Source: JAJEFO01 sp965221845 (lineage in GTDB: Bacteria > Pseudomonadota > Alphaproteobacteria > Rhodobacterales > Rhodobacteraceae). Taken from it: a stretch of DNA of 64,000 nucleotides. Below the pieces are notes generated by a model, which had not been told where the DNA came from, searched no databases, and saw only the letters and a list, made by a program, of their open reading frames with translations. The stretch spans positions 744,001-808,000 of the forward strand of contig OZ244919.1 of the NCBI GenBank assembly GCA_965221845.1, written 5' to 3'. The position numbers were made by a program, and so were the translations under genes. Within the stretch, counting starts at the first letter, position 1. Each line of letters begins with the position of its first letter. Below are positions 9,633 to 19,705 of this stretch, piece by piece.

Positions 9633-10676
9633 AGCGGCGGGTCATTGTCCTGGCAGGCGTACCGGGGAGGTGTCGGGAGAATCGGCTGACGGCGCGCTGT
9701 CCGAGGCATTGGGCAGGGAGCGCGGGAAATGACGCGGAACGGCGGAACTCAACACCGGCATCCGGACGCAGTGGATTGTCTGGAGGGCTTGACGGAAGGC
9801 GAGGCGGCCGTGCATCCGCCGGTGGTGCGCGAGCACGAGGACGGGTTCACCCGGTACTGGCTGGAGGGCGGCGAGGTGCGGAGCCGCGACGTCAGGCGGG
9901 ACGAGCTTCCGCTGGCAGGCGCCGGGTCGCCGGGGGCGGCACTGGCGGAGTTCGGTCCGCTGCTGCCGCGGCTGGCGGCGGACCCGGGCTCGGGGGTTCC
10001 GGACCTGGACGGCGTGGAGCGGGCGCTCCGGGACGCCTCGCCGGGCGGCGGCGCGGCGGCGCAGCGCTTCGAGCGGGAGGAGGAGACCGAGGGCGTTCGC
10101 GGCAGGCAGGCCGACGGCACCTCGAGGACCAGGGAAGCGAAGCTCGCGGTGGCGTGCACCGCCGAGGGCCGGGACCCCGGGACCGGCGCGGCGGCGAGGA
10201 CCGGGGCGGCGAATCCGTCACCTGCCTGACCGGCGGCGCGGCGGCGCCGTCCGGAGGCCGGGAGGCCTCGGACTTCGCGGCGCGGCCCGACCGGGAGGCC
10301 CGGCGGCGGGGGCTGCACGACGCGGGCGGGCCCGTGGTCGTCTCCGACGGAGCGGACTGGATCCCGAACGCCTGCGAGGGGCTCTTCGGGGGCCGGAAGG
10401 CCGCCTTCGTGCCTGGCCTCTTCCACTGCCCGGAACGCGCCTCCGACGCCGCGAGGCGGTCCTGCCGCCGGGGGCGGAGCGGGACCGGCGGTTCGCGGAG
10501 GCGAGGCGGACGTCAGGGCGGGCCGGGCGGCGAAGGCGGGCCGGGAGCTCGCGCCGTCCGGGGACCGGCACGAGGACGTGGAGGCCTGCTGCAGGCATTT
10601 CGAGAGCGGGCTCGGCGGGATGCGGTACGGCGAGTTCCGGGAGCGGGGCGTCCGGGCCGGAAGCGGCGTCGTGGAG

Positions 10677-11559
10677 CATCCATGTCTTGGGTCAAGCCCG
10701 GATCCGGCCCTTTCCGGGGGCCGGGACCGGGGTTTTCCACAGCCTGTCCACATCCCGGCGGCGGTCCGGGCAGGCGGAAGCGGCCGGACGGCTGGTTCCC
10801 TTCGGGCCCGTCCGGGCGTCAGGCGGCGGCGGCCGCCGACCTGTCCTCCCGTCTGCGCCGGTCGCGGAGAAGGACGTTCGCGGTGACGGCGAGCTTCCGC
10901 ATGACCGCGGTCACCGCGACCTTGCGGGCCCTGCCCCCTTGGCCCGGGCCGGCCGTGCATCTCCTTCGTGTCGGGATCGGACATGCAGGCCGCCATCGCC
11001 GCCATGTAGAGGACGTCCCTGGGACGCCGCCGCCCGCCGGTGATGCGGCGCCCGCCCCTGAGGGTGCCGCTGTCGCGGGCGAAGGGGGCGACGCCGGCCA
11101 GGGCGGCCGGCACGCGCGCGCCGGCCCTGTCGGTCTTCGCCAGCTCGCCGCCGGCCCTGGGGAGGTCCCGGGACTGGCGCGGGCTGGCCACGCATGCGGC
11201 GAAGCCCCGGTCGTGCAGCGACTGCAGGAGGGCCCGGTGCATCCGCCCCGTGGCCTCCGGGACGGCCCGCGCCGCCTTCCCCTCCCGGAGGAGGCGGGCG
11301 ACCTTGCGGAAGCCGTCCGTGTCGCTGGTCGCGGTCCCGTCCCGCCCGCCCAGGCGGATGTCCGGCGTCTTCCTGCTCACGTCGATTCCCGCGGCTGCGG
11401 TGGCCATGTCTCCCGCTCCTGTCCTCGCGACGGTCCGGCTCCCGGACCCGGCATCGACCGGGAGGGCGCCGGGAGGCAAGGGACGGCCTTTCCACAGGAA
11501 ATCGCCTCCAGCCTGTCCACAGCCACCTCCCCTGGTCATTGCCGGTTCGCTGAACATGC
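10677..11559. mobile_element. IS110-family element, copy A (internally deleted)
   Basis: An 883-bp element starting CATCCATGTCTTGGGTCAAG and ending GGTTCGCTGAACATGC, with GAG immediately outside both ends. The same termini and the same GAG context bound copy B at 35386-36925. It sits inside the ISKra4 transposase. The 152 bp before the transposase start (11408-11559) is noncoding, where IS110-group elements encode their bridge RNA. Confidence 0.75.
10820..11407 (-). pseudogene. IS110-family transposase, copy A, internally deleted
   Basis: The ATG at 11407 opens with AAAGIDVSRKTPDIRLGGRD, an N-terminal DEDD domain with the catalytic Asp context of IS110 recombinases. Comparison with copy B shows a missing central block of roughly 400 bp: ELAKTDRAGARVPAALAGV runs straight into the C-terminal Transposase_20 part (VAPFARDSGTL, RPRDVLYMAAMAACMS). 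The C-terminus is then frameshifted. Not functional. Confidence 0.75.
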
Positions 11560-11837
11560 GAGGGCGGATGCCGGCGGTTCGGGCTGCGGACGGAGCGCTC
11601 CGGAACGCGCCGGGCGAAGAGGGGCGCCAACGCCATGCTGGCGCTGAAGGCCCTGGTCATGAACCTCCGGCTGCCCGGCTTCCTGGAATGGCAGGCGAAT
11701 CAGGCCGTCGCCGCATGAGCAAAAAATCTGGGCACACCCAGCCGCTCGGCGAGGCTTGCACCGTCCCGAAAGCTCGGCTACGCTTCCTCATGAAAAGATT
11801 TCCGCCTGGACTGACCGGTTTGGCGCACGGGGCCACC

Positions 11838-12638
11838 ATGAAGATATCCATCATCATCCCGACAAAGGACCGGCCGGAAGAGCTGCCCGGCGCCCTCGCA
11901 TCCGCGAGGGCCGCGCTTCCTTCGGGGGGCGGCGGCGAGATCATCATCGTTGACGATGGCAGCAAGGTTCACCCCAAGGCCGTCCTGGGCGACTGCGGCG
12001 AAAGCGTGTCCGTCATCGACAACCCCGGCCCTGCCGGCCCTGCCGGGGCGCGCAACGCGGGCGTGGCCAGGGCGCGCTTTCCGGTCTGCCTCTTCCTCGA
12101 TGACGACGACCGCCTGTTCCCGGACTGCTGCACGCGGATACTGGCCGTCGCGGCCGACCACCCCGAAGTCCTGTATGGCACCTTCTCGCATGTCCTGCGG
12201 ACCGAAAGCCCGGTGTCGGCGAAGCGGGACGACGTAACGCCGGCCGGGTCGCGGATCGTGGGATCCTGCGGCCTGTGGGTTAGGCGCGAGACGTTCCTTG
12301 AGGTCGGCGGCTTCGACGCGGACCTGTGGATCAGCGAGGATCACGAGCTCTGCATCCGTCTGGTCCGCATGAAGGCGCCAATGTGGTTTGACGCGAAGCC
12401 TGGATTTGCCGTCACGAAAGGGAGGAAGGGCCACGCCAACCTGGCCCGGCGGATCCCGCCCGGCGAGAGGGTCCGGTGCTATCGCAAGATACTGTCAAAG
12501 CACGGGCGCTTTCTTGCGGACAATGCGCCTTCATGGCGCCGCAGGTTCGTGTTCCGGATCTGGAAATACCGAGCGAAGGCGCTTGTCGACCCCGGGGTGC
12601 GTTCAGGACCTTTCCTTTCCGGTGCAGCCTCGCTTTAG
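11838..12638 (+). CDS. Family 2 glycosyltransferase
   Basis: A 266-residue GT2 (GT-A fold) protein that would add a sugar to a surface polysaccharide or glycoprotein at the cytoplasmic side. It begins MKISIIIPTKDRPEEL, with the nucleotide-binding EIIIVDDGS near residue 40, GARNAGVARAR, and the metal-binding DDDDR after CLFLD; W-SEDHELCIRL supplies the acceptor-side acidic cluster. There is no membrane segment. The frame is open upstream into ISKra4 debris, but homology starts at this ATG. The acceptor and sugar cannot be told. It stands alone between IS elements and may once have belonged to the glycan locus further right. Confidence 0.85.
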   Translation: MKISIIIPTKDRPEELPGALASARAALPSGGGGEIIIVDDGSKVHPKAVLGDCGESVSVIDNPGPAGPAGARNAGVARARFPVCLFLDDDDRLFPDCCTRILAVAADHPEVLYGTFSHVLRTESPVSAKRDDVTPAGSRIVGSCGLWVRRETFLEVGGFDADLWISEDHELCIRLVRMKAPMWFDAKPGFAVTKGRKGHANLARRIPPGERVRCYRKILSKHGRFLADNAPSWRRRFVFRIWKYRAKALVDPGVRSGPFLSGAASL

Positions 12639-12723
12639 AGCGAGGCCTAAAAGGCATTTCAGAAAATATATATTTTTTCATAATGTCCGTAATAATCAAA
12701 TATATTACAATATTTTGCGCCGC

Positions 12724-14021
12724 TTCCACTCCGAAGTGCAACATCAGCCAGCGAGGGGCGAAGCCCGAGCGGCGGCGGTCCCTTCACCGGGAGGCGTAGC
12801 CAGTCTTCCGGGGCGGTGCAAGCCCTGCCGGGCGCTGTCCGCGGCCCGCCGGACGCAGGGAGGGCGGAGCCCGACCGGAGGACGGCGGGCCGCGGACAGC
12901 GCGCATCTCCCCTCGGAGCCGCCCCCGGCGGCCCCGGAAGGCCCCCTCAGGGCGGCTGCGCCTGGTGGAAGGCCTCGGACGGGGTGAGGTAGCCCAGCGC
13001 CTTGCGCGGCCGCGCGTTGAGGCGGTCCTGGACGGCCTGCACCTCTGCGTCCGTCACCTTGCGGAAGTCCGTGCCCTTCGGGAACCACTCCCGCACCAGC
13101 CCGTTCACGTGCTCGTTCAGGCCGCGCTCCCAGGAGTGGCAATGCCGCGCGAAGAAGAACCCCGCGCCCAGCGCCTCGGCCACCCTGGCATGGCCCGCGA
13201 ACTCCTTGCCGTTGTCCGCGGTGACCGTGTGCACGGGGAGAGGGCCCAGCATGCCGGTCATGGCCGAGCCGACCGCGTCCGCCGTCTTCCTCTCGACCCT
13301 TTCGAGCAGCGTGTACTTGGACGCCCTGTCCACCAGGGAGACAAGCGCGCCGCCGGTGCCCTTGCCGTTGATTCGTGTCGGCCTCCCGGTCGCCGACCCG
13401 TTCCTTCGCCTCCACGACGTCCGGGCGCTCGGAGATGTCCACCCGGCCCGGGATGCGGCCGCGGCCCGCGTGGGCCCCGCCCTTCCGGTTCGGCTTCCTG
13501 CCGCGGCGGCGGAGATGCCGCCAGAGACCGCCGCCGGCCTTCCGGTCGGCGTGGATGCGCTCGTAGATCCACTGACGCCCCGCCATCGGCGCGCCCTCCT
13601 TGCGGAGGCGCCCGCTGACCTGCTCGGGGCTCCAGCCCTCGGCCAGCCGCTCCTCCGCCATGCGCCACAGCTCCGGCGTCATCTTGCGCGCCACCGACGA
13701 GGCCGCGCTGCGGCGCCTGTCCGACTTGCGCTGGGCCTGCTTGTGGCGGTAGCCGCGCCTGCCGGCGTTGCGCCGCACCTCGCGCCAGACCGTCGTGCGG
13801 TCGCGGCCGGGCTGGCGGGCGATCGCCGGGCCGGAAAGCCCGCTTTTCCTCAGGGCGTGGATCTGGCAGCGTTCCGCATGAGGCCGGTGGCGATGGCCCT
13901 CGGGCATGACGGTCTCCTTCTCGCAACGAAGGAACTGTCGCCGCCGCCTGGCCGATTCGCAACATCATGTGTCGCCGAACGACCAGGAACACTGCATCAG
14001 GTGTTGCACTTCAGAGTGGAA
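12724..14021. mobile_element. IS30-family element, copy 2
   Basis: About 1.3 kb, inverted relative to copy 1, bounded by TTCCACTCCGAAGTGCAACA at 12724 and its counterpart ending at 14021. It has the same 20-bp-stem hairpin (12832-12851 with 12883-12902). It lies next to an AT-rich 80-bp stretch (12640-12720). At 14031 an IS5/MITE-type terminus (ATTTTAGGTCAAG) follows, suggesting insertion beside an older element. Confidence 0.85.
12947..13907 (-). pseudogene. IS30-family transposase (copy 2), single frameshift
   Basis: Nearly identical to copy 1 in sequence, starting MPEGHRHRPHAERC at 13907 and ending SEAFHQAQPP at 12947. It lacks the 61-bp duplication of copy 1, so its only lesion is the extra base after GDREADT (near 13373). 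Correcting that one base would give a complete transposase of about 320 residues with all expected DDE blocks. The same extra base is present in copies 1 and 3 but not in the remnant at 16.2 kb. Confidence 0.85.
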
Positions 14022-14030
14022 CGGGGGTTG

Positions 14031-14307
14031 TATTTTAGGTCAAGATTTTAGAGAAAAGACAGGATCGCTCACAGGTGCCTGTAACCGGCCCTGCAAGGGC
14101 TATTGCGGTTGCAGAGCCATAGAGGCCGTCAGTCGGAAAGAGATAAGTCTTTGGCGGATCAATCCATCCCTGCGTCAGGCGGGCCGAGGATAGCGCCCGG
14201 CCAGGCTTGCAGTATCCCGGAATTCCGGCTGTGCCGCCTGGTGAAGGGACTTCCACAGCTCGGGTTCAGCACTCGCTGGTTGCCACTGCACTTCAGACTG
14301 GGACTGA
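14031..14307. repeat. IS5-terminus and IS30-end remnants
   Basis: ATTTTAGGTCAAG at 14032-14044 matches the IS5/MITE terminus. From about 14155 to 14307 the sequence resembles the 3' noncoding end of the IS30 copies, including a terminus-like GCACTTCAGACTGG. No gene is present until 14377. Confidence 0.5.
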
Positions 14308-14376
14308 CGGATCAAAGATACCTGCTTGATACTGTCAAGTCTTGCAACGCGCAACCATTTGACTTATACTAATCCC

Positions 14377-15834
14377 ATGTCTATTCGCCTCGCGATAAGC
14401 GCCACAAGACACTCGGATCCGTTCGTTGAGCGAATCCGCAAACTATCTGGCTCCGATCTTGACGTCGTTCTACACTTTGGAAACAGAACCAGCGATTTCA
14501 AAGCATCTGCAACTTCCCGCATGTCTCTACAATACGGGCAACGCGGCCACCTTTTCTCCGACCAGCGTTGGACAGGTGTGGCGCAAAGTTTGTTTGAAAG
14601 CCCAGATTATATAGATGGACTGAATCAGTTTATTGAAGAGTTGAGCCGATTTGATGAAAGTTATACATATAAGAATCATAAAATTCAAACTATGAGTGAC
14701 TATTCAAACTATTATCATATACTAACCGATGTTATTGCAAATAAACTGATAGAAAAAAAAATAACTCACTGTCTTTTTTTCAATGTTCCACACTTATCCT
14801 ATGATACTGTTCTTTATCAAACATGTAAATCTCTTAATATAAAAACAATAATTATCGCAGAATCATTCTTTCCAAATCATTTTTGGTCTATGGAAGATCC
14901 TAAAAAAATGGGATATTTTCCAAATACCAAAAATTGTTACTTTTATAGAATACGAAAAGGAGATTGGCCTGAGTTGAATTATATGAGCGGCGTTAAGCAA
15001 GAATGGGAGAAATCCAGCACTTTAAGCGTTAGTGTGGTAGTGAAAATATTTCTATATTTCTTACTCAAAAAACCAAATGCATTCTTGCAACCTTCATATA
15101 TATGCGAAAATTTAAAAAGAGTAAAAAATATATACTCATTGTTCCCAAAATGGCGGGATCCTTTTGCAGAATTTTTTCATGAAGATTCATTTTGGTATTT
15201 TGAAAAAATATCGAAATATGAAGATAATGAAATTAATCTTTCCGATGAATATGTATATTTCCCACTCCAATTACAACCAGAGATGACAACTTCAGCTTTA
15301 GGTGGTAAATTTCGTGATCAAGCCCTGGCAATAGAAAAATTAGCGGGAATACTGCCAGATGGCGTTCGTATTTTAGTCAAAGAAAACCCAAAACAAGGAA
15401 GCTTCGCCAGAAGCCCAATTTTCTTTTACCGACTCAACCGTATTTCTTCCGTCACTTTTCTACCAAGCTGGGCTGATACTCGCGCCCTGACTCTAAATGC
15501 AAATTTTGTTGCGACAATAACTGGTACGGTGGGATGGGAGGCGATCTGTCAAGGCAAGCCTGCACTTGTTTTTGGAAATGCTTGGTACCGGAAGCTTCCA
15601 GGCGTGACTGAATGGAGCGATCAGTTGACCTACCAAGAAATAGTTGCTACATATGTCGATCATGATGCCCTTCAGCGACAGGTGGGTACGCTGATGGCAG
15701 TGACGCACAGCGGAGTTGTCGGTCCACAATCCGAAAAAATTGTCCCGGATTTTGATCGAGCTTCGAATTATGATTTGGTTTCTCGAACGCTTTTGGACGT
15801 GATTATGGGACGCGCACAGACTAGCTTTCAATGA
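14377..15834 (+). CDS. Capsule-polysaccharide-type protein (KpsS/LipB-like), AT-rich
   Basis: 485 residues. The C-terminal third carries the signature of capsular polysaccharide synthesis proteins: EYVYFPLQLQPEMTTS, GVRILVKENPKQGS, ATITGTVGWEAICQGKPALV and a following FGNAWY. Family members are Kdo/glycan transferases or glycan export-linked enzymes in the cytoplasm. The N-terminal half is poorly conserved. The ATG at 14377 is preferred over an upstream in-frame start because MSIRLAIS starts the first ordered strand. Base composition is strikingly AT-rich with long A/T runs, unlike all neighbours, pointing to recent transfer. It is flanked on both sides by IS30 debris. Acceptor unknown. Confidence 0.7.
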   Translation: MSIRLAISATRHSDPFVERIRKLSGSDLDVVLHFGNRTSDFKASATSRMSLQYGQRGHLFSDQRWTGVAQSLFESPDYIDGLNQFIEELSRFDESYTYKNHKIQTMSDYSNYYHILTDVIANKLIEKKITHCLFFNVPHLSYDTVLYQTCKSLNIKTIIIAESFFPNHFWSMEDPKKMGYFPNTKNCYFYRIRKGDWPELNYMSGVKQEWEKSSTLSVSVVVKIFLYFLLKKPNAFLQPSYICENLKRVKNIYSLFPKWRDPFAEFFHEDSFWYFEKISKYEDNEINLSDEYVYFPLQLQPEMTTSALGGKFRDQALAIEKLAGILPDGVRILVKENPKQGSFARSPIFFYRLNRISSVTFLPSWADTRALTLNANFVATITGTVGWEAICQGKPALVFGNAWYRKLPGVTEWSDQLTYQEIVATYVDHDALQRQVGTLMAVTHSGVVGPQSEKIVPDFDRASNYDLVSRTLLDVIMGRAQTSFQ

Positions 15835-15877
15835 CCTGCAAACATGGCGAGGCTATCAGCGATTGCAATACCAATCG

Positions 15878-16637
15878 CCGCTTCCAGTCTGAAGTGCAGC
15901 GGCAGCCAGCGAGAGCGAAGCCCGAGTGGCGGAGGCACCTTCACCAGGAGGCGCTGCCGGACTTCTCGGGACGGTGCAAGCCCCGCTGGGGCGCTATCCG
16001 CGGCCCGCCGGACGCACAGGGCGAAGGAGAACTTCGCGCCAGCGCCTCCGACACGCGGGCGTGACCCGCGAACTCCTTGCCATTGTCCTGAGGTCGGAGG
16101 TGACCGTGTGCACCGAAAGGGAGTCCAGCATGTCCAGCATGCGCGTCATGGCCGCGTCGACCCTTCCGAGCAGGGTGTACTTGGACGCCCTGTCCACGAG
16201 CAACACCAGCGCGCCGCCGTGGCCCTTGCCCACGATCGTGTCGGCCTCCCGGTCGCTGACCCACGACTTTGCCTCAACCACCGCCGGACGCTCGGAGATG
16301 TCCACCCGGCCCGCCATCTGGCGACCCCTCCAGAGCGCATGCATCCGCTGGCCTGCTGCCGGCAGCCGCGCCTTTCGGAGTTGCGCCGGACCTCCCGGCA
16401 GACTGTCGTGCGGTCCGGCCCGGCCGGTGGGCAATCGCCAGGTCGGAAAGCCCGCTTTTCCTCAGGGCGTGGATCTGGCAGCGTTCTGCATGAAGGCCGG
16501 TGGTAGCAGCCCTCGGGCATGACAGTCTCCTTGCTTAATCACAGGGACTGTCGTCGTCGCCTGGCCGATTTGCAACATCATGTGTCACATCGACCAGAAC
16601 CCGCCTGCATCAGGTATTGCACTTCACTGTGGAACGG
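15878..16637. mobile_element. IS30-family remnant, copy 4
   Basis: Both termini are recognisable (GCCGCTTCCAGTCTGAAGTG at 15878; complement ending TGGAA near 16635), but the transposase region is deleted and scrambled. Minus-strand fragments keep DREADTIVGKGHGGALVLLV in a single frame, showing the ancestral frame at the site where copies 1-3 carry an extra base. Its right end supplies the last codons of the adjacent acetyltransferase-like gene. Confidence 0.75.
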
Positions 16638-17641
16638 GATGTCAGGCGGACTTGGAAATACGGATTTATGGTCCCGCCGAAGCTCAATTTGAAGTAACCG
16701 CGCTTCGGGCTGTTGATACCTTCAAGGTCAACCTCGCAAACACCGTCACGCGAAAGGTACAGAAACGCCTCGAAGAGTGCCATCGTCCCGCAGTGTGTGT
16801 CCCGAAGATCCGGATCGTTGGCTCCATAAAGGAAGTACGCCCTCTTGTTGTCGATGCCGAAAGCTACGACAGAGCCGACCCGCTGGTCGCAGGTACGGGC
16901 AGTGAACATGCGGAGCCTTCCCGCATCGCCGAGCGAGCCAAGCAGACGGGAGAGTAATGACAACTCCCCATCGGCTACTGCAAGCCCCTGACGTTCGAAG
17001 GTACGGCGATAAAGACGCAGAAATGTCTCGGGGTTTCCTCCCTCCGACACCACGATGCCAGCCGCCACTCCGTACCGGATTTTCCGGCGTCGGCCCTTGT
17101 TGCAGGCAAGGTAGACTGGGTGACGATCGAAAGGCAGGTCCCCACCAGCGATGTTGAGGAAGGATGTATAACGCAGGGTCAGATCGAACTTACTTCCATT
17201 GGTCCCATAATTGTGCCAGAGAACCGGCCGCAGATCCGAGACCGACGGCGCGCATGCGAACGCCACGTCGTTGTAGGTCGACGTAAGGTTTCGCAAGATG
17301 GCGATGAGAATCCGGAAATTCTCCGAGGCCACCTGCGGCCTGTTCCGTTCAGGCGGACCCTGAACGAAGAGTGGGCCACCATGGACCACGTACGGGTCGA
17401 GAATCGCGTTTCGTCCGTCCTCGGATTCGATTAACGCCACGCCACCCACATGCTGTGTGCCCTTGCAGCAGTACCATAGGCCAAGCGGGCGACCCATGCC
17501 CAGCAGGAAGGATGATGTGCTGAAGACTGTCCCTTGCGGCGACGCCTCCACGAAATCGTCCCAGGCTGAATTAGGCTCCGTGCGGACTAGCCTGTAGGCA
17601 GAAAGGTCCATCAACCCGGGATCGTAGAATTTGCTTGACAT
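16610..17641 (-). CDS. GNAT/FemAB-like protein (BioF2-type), 3' end altered by IS30
   Basis: A 343-residue protein resembling the FemAB-like or BioF2-type acetyltransferases that transfer acyl groups during surface glycan assembly. Family-like segments include RKIRYGVAAGIVVSEGGN and the second-domain block VGSVVAFGIDNKRAYFLYGA followed by GTMALFEAF. The ATG at 17641 is used; MDLSAYRL at 17611 is an alternative. The last ten or so codons and the stop lie inside the end of IS30 copy 4, so the native C-terminus is lost, though the core domain looks complete. It is divergent from the methyltransferase gene that starts 60 bp away, so the two share a promoter region. Confidence 0.6.
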   Translation of the reverse strand: MSSKFYDPGLMDLSAYRLVRTEPNSAWDDFVEASPQGTVFSTSSFLLGMGRPLGLWYCCKGTQHVGGVALIESEDGRNAILDPYVVHGGPLFVQGPPERNRPQVASENFRILIAILRNLTSTYNDVAFACAPSVSDLRPVLWHNYGTNGSKFDLTLRYTSFLNIAGGDLPFDRHPVYLACNKGRRRKIRYGVAAGIVVSEGGNPETFLRLYRRTFERQGLAVADGELSLLSRLLGSLGDAGRLRMFTARTCDQRVGSVVAFGIDNKRAYFLYGANDPDLRDTHCGTMALFEAFLYLSRDGVCEVDLEGINSPKRGYFKLSFGGTINPYFQVRLTSRSTVKCNT

Positions 17642-17700
17642 CTCGTTCTCGTTGAATTATTTGCGACAACAACATAAGCTGATCAGTCCGAGGCAACAAT

Positions 17701-18378
17701 ATGCAATCTTTCGATTCGATCTGGGAAAGGATATATGGTTCGGGCCAGCAGCTCAACCGATACCCCTATTCATCCGTCGTTACCTTTCTCTTCCGGCACC
17801 ACCCCCGGAAGAAGAAGCCTGCCCAAACTCGGGTTCTGGAAGTTGGCTGCGGCGCAGGCAACAACCTCTCACTCGTTGCGCAGGAGGGGTTTGATGCTAC
17901 AGGGATTGACGCAAGCGAGTTGGCGATATCTCATGCCAGAAAGTGGTTCGCAGAAAAAGGCTTGCGAGCCGATCTTCGAGTAGCCGACTTCGCGGCTCTG
18001 CCTTTTGAAGGCGCGAGTTTCGATTTGGTCATTGAACGTGCCGCCTTTTCCCAGGCGCCCAAGCCAGTTGTGCAGAAAGCCGTCCATGAGGTGACAAGGG
18101 TTCTAGTCCCCGGGGGAGTGCTACATTCGGAAATCTACTCGGACCGTGCTACAGCCCGCGGGCCCGAAATTGATGGCGGTATGATTCTTACTGAAGAGGG
18201 GCCTTATGCCGGTGTCGGCCAGATGGCCTTCTACTCCAGGAGCGAAATCGAAGCGCTGTTTGCGGGAATGCTTGAGATCGAGAAGCTGCATCATGTCGAG
18301 TCTATTGACATGAGTGCCAAGCCCTATGAAGTGTATGCAAACTGGGAGATCTGGGCTCGGAAGCCGACAGGAACGTGA
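17701..18378 (+). CDS. Class I SAM-dependent methyltransferase
   Basis: 225 residues with the Rossmann-type SAM-binding motif RVLEVGCGAGNNLSL (about residues 44-58), an acidic post-II motif (GIDASELAI), and motif IV-like FDLVIERAAFSQ, ending in HEVTRVLVPGG. It belongs to the large Methyltransf_11/25 group, often found in polysaccharide loci where it methylates sugars or lipid intermediates. It is followed after 61 bp by the DUF4910-type gene, with the C17 tract between them. The substrate cannot be inferred. Confidence 0.8.
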   Translation: MQSFDSIWERIYGSGQQLNRYPYSSVVTFLFRHHPRKKKPAQTRVLEVGCGAGNNLSLVAQEGFDATGIDASELAISHARKWFAEKGLRADLRVADFAALPFEGASFDLVIERAAFSQAPKPVVQKAVHEVTRVLVPGGVLHSEIYSDRATARGPEIDGGMILTEEGPYAGVGQMAFYSRSEIEALFAGMLEIEKLHHVESIDMSAKPYEVYANWEIWARKPTGT

Positions 18379-18400
18379 CACGTGCAGCGCGAAACCAAGA

Positions 18401-18417
18401 CCCCCCCCCCCCCCCCC
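18401..18417. repeat. Poly-C tract (C17)
   Basis: Seventeen consecutive C, between the stop of the methyltransferase (18378) and the ATG at 18440 of the next gene. The downstream frame is open through the tract, so length changes could alter an upstream start, mRNA structure or spacing. Long C runs like this mutate by slippage; a sequencing or assembly length error is also possible. Confidence 0.85.
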
Positions 18418-18439
18418 ACCGCAGGGAACCGGCGAAGAG

Positions 18440-19705
18440 ATGCATGCCTGGATTGCCGATCTGCTCCCCTTGCGACGCAGCTTGACCGGCCCGGGAGTGC
18501 GCAAGACGCTGGCATACATGCAGCGATTACTGCCCGGCCTTGAAACTCATGAGATCGCTTCCGGCACAAAGGCTTTCGACTGGACCGTTCCCGATGAGTG
18601 GACGCTACGCGATGCCTGGGTCGAGGATGAAATTGGCACGCGCATCATCGATGTCGCCGATCATGGACTCCACGTACTTGGCTATTCCGAACCGGTGGAC
18701 CAGTGGATGGATCTGGATGATTTGCAGGCGAATCTGCACTCGCTGCCGGATCAGCCAGACGCCATTCCCTACGTTACGTCCTACTATCAACGTCGATGGG
18801 GCTTCTGTCTCAGCCAGAAGCAGCGCGATTCTCTGGCGCCTGGCCGGTATCGTGCCGTCATCGATGCCGACCTCAAGCCGGGCGTGATGAACTATGCCGA
18901 CCTCGTGATGCCCGGACGCGAAGATCGCGAGATACTTTTCTCAACGTACATCTGTCACCCGCAGATGGCCAACAACGAGCTTTCTGGCATTGCTGTCTCC
19001 ATGGCGCTCGCGCGATGGTTGTCGACTCAGAAGCGGCGTTTCACCTACCGGTTCGTTTTCGTGCCTGAGACGATTGGCGCCGTGATCTATCTGAGCCGCA
19101 ATATCATCCACATGCGAAAACACACCCATGCCGGCTTTGTGGTGACCTGCGTGGGAGATGACCGTACCTACTCGTTCATGCCCTCCCGGCTTGGCAATAC
19201 CGTTGCGGATCGCGCCGCGCTGAGCGTTCTTCAATCGAGTGGCCACAGCTTTGATTGCTACTCGTTTCTCGATCGCGGAAGCGACGAGCGCCAGTACTGC
19301 AGCCCGCTCGTGGATCTACCGGTGGTGTCAATCATGCGCTCGAAATACGGCACCTATCCCGAGTACCACACTTCACTGGACAACCTAGACCTTGTCACGC
19401 CAAGCGGGTTGCAAGGCAGTTTCAGGATCCTCCAGGCTTGCATCCGCACGCTTGAAGCGAATGCAGTTTACGCGCCCGTCGTTCCCTGTGAGCCGCAGTT
19501 GGGAAAACGCGGACTTTATCCCACGCTCAGCACGAAAGAGGCGCGGCCAAAGGCGCGGGCCATGATGAACTTCCTTGCATATTGCGAAGGCAAGGCCGAC
19601 CTGCTTCAGATCTCGGAGACAACTGGCGAGAGCATTGAGCGATGCATTGAGCTTGCGCAAAGGCTCTCGGACGCAGGTGTCATCCGCCGCAGTTCCTGGG
19701 CCTGA
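18440..19705 (+). CDS. DUF4910-type aminopeptidase-like protein
   Basis: A 421-residue cytoplasmic protein of the DUF4910 family: an M28-like metallopeptidase core followed by a winged-helix C-terminus. Seen here: ILFSTYICHPQMANNELSG (family zinc-site region with His and Asn-Asn-Glu), FVPETIGAVIYLSR, SDERQYCSPLVDLPV and TYPEYHTSLDNLD, then a helix-turn-helix-like tail (ISETTGESIERCIELAQRL). Members are common in surface polysaccharide loci, but their reaction is not established. The ATG at 18440 is chosen because GAAGAG precedes it and homology begins there (MHAWIADLLPLRRSLTG); the C17 tract lies 22 bp upstream. Confidence 0.75.
   Translation: MHAWIADLLPLRRSLTGPGVRKTLAYMQRLLPGLETHEIASGTKAFDWTVPDEWTLRDAWVEDEIGTRIIDVADHGLHVLGYSEPVDQWMDLDDLQANLHSLPDQPDAIPYVTSYYQRRWGFCLSQKQRDSLAPGRYRAVIDADLKPGVMNYADLVMPGREDREILFSTYICHPQMANNELSGIAVSMALARWLSTQKRRFTYRFVFVPETIGAVIYLSRNIIHMRKHTHAGFVVTCVGDDRTYSFMPSRLGNTVADRAALSVLQSSGHSFDCYSFLDRGSDERQYCSPLVDLPVVSIMRSKYGTYPEYHTSLDNLDLVTPSGLQGSFRILQACIRTLEANAVYAPVVPCEPQLGKRGLYPTLSTKEARPKARAMMNFLAYCEGKADLLQISETTGESIERCIELAQRLSDAGVIRRSSWA

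Larger units (their letters stand above)
9729..11718 (+). pseudogene. ISKra4-family transposase split by an IS110 insertion
   Basis: The gene starts at 9729. The family block GVRGRQADGTSRTREAKLAV and, in a shifted frame, RREARRRGLHDAGGPVVVSDGADW and EACCRHFESGLGGMRYGEF lead to the point where an IS110-like element sits (10677-11559). The C-terminal part resumes at 11563 in the original style (RAKRGANAMLALKALVMNLR) and stops at 11718. Besides the insertion there are internal frameshifts, so it is dead. A related 3' fragment lies at 25.6-25.9 kb. Confidence 0.7.
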
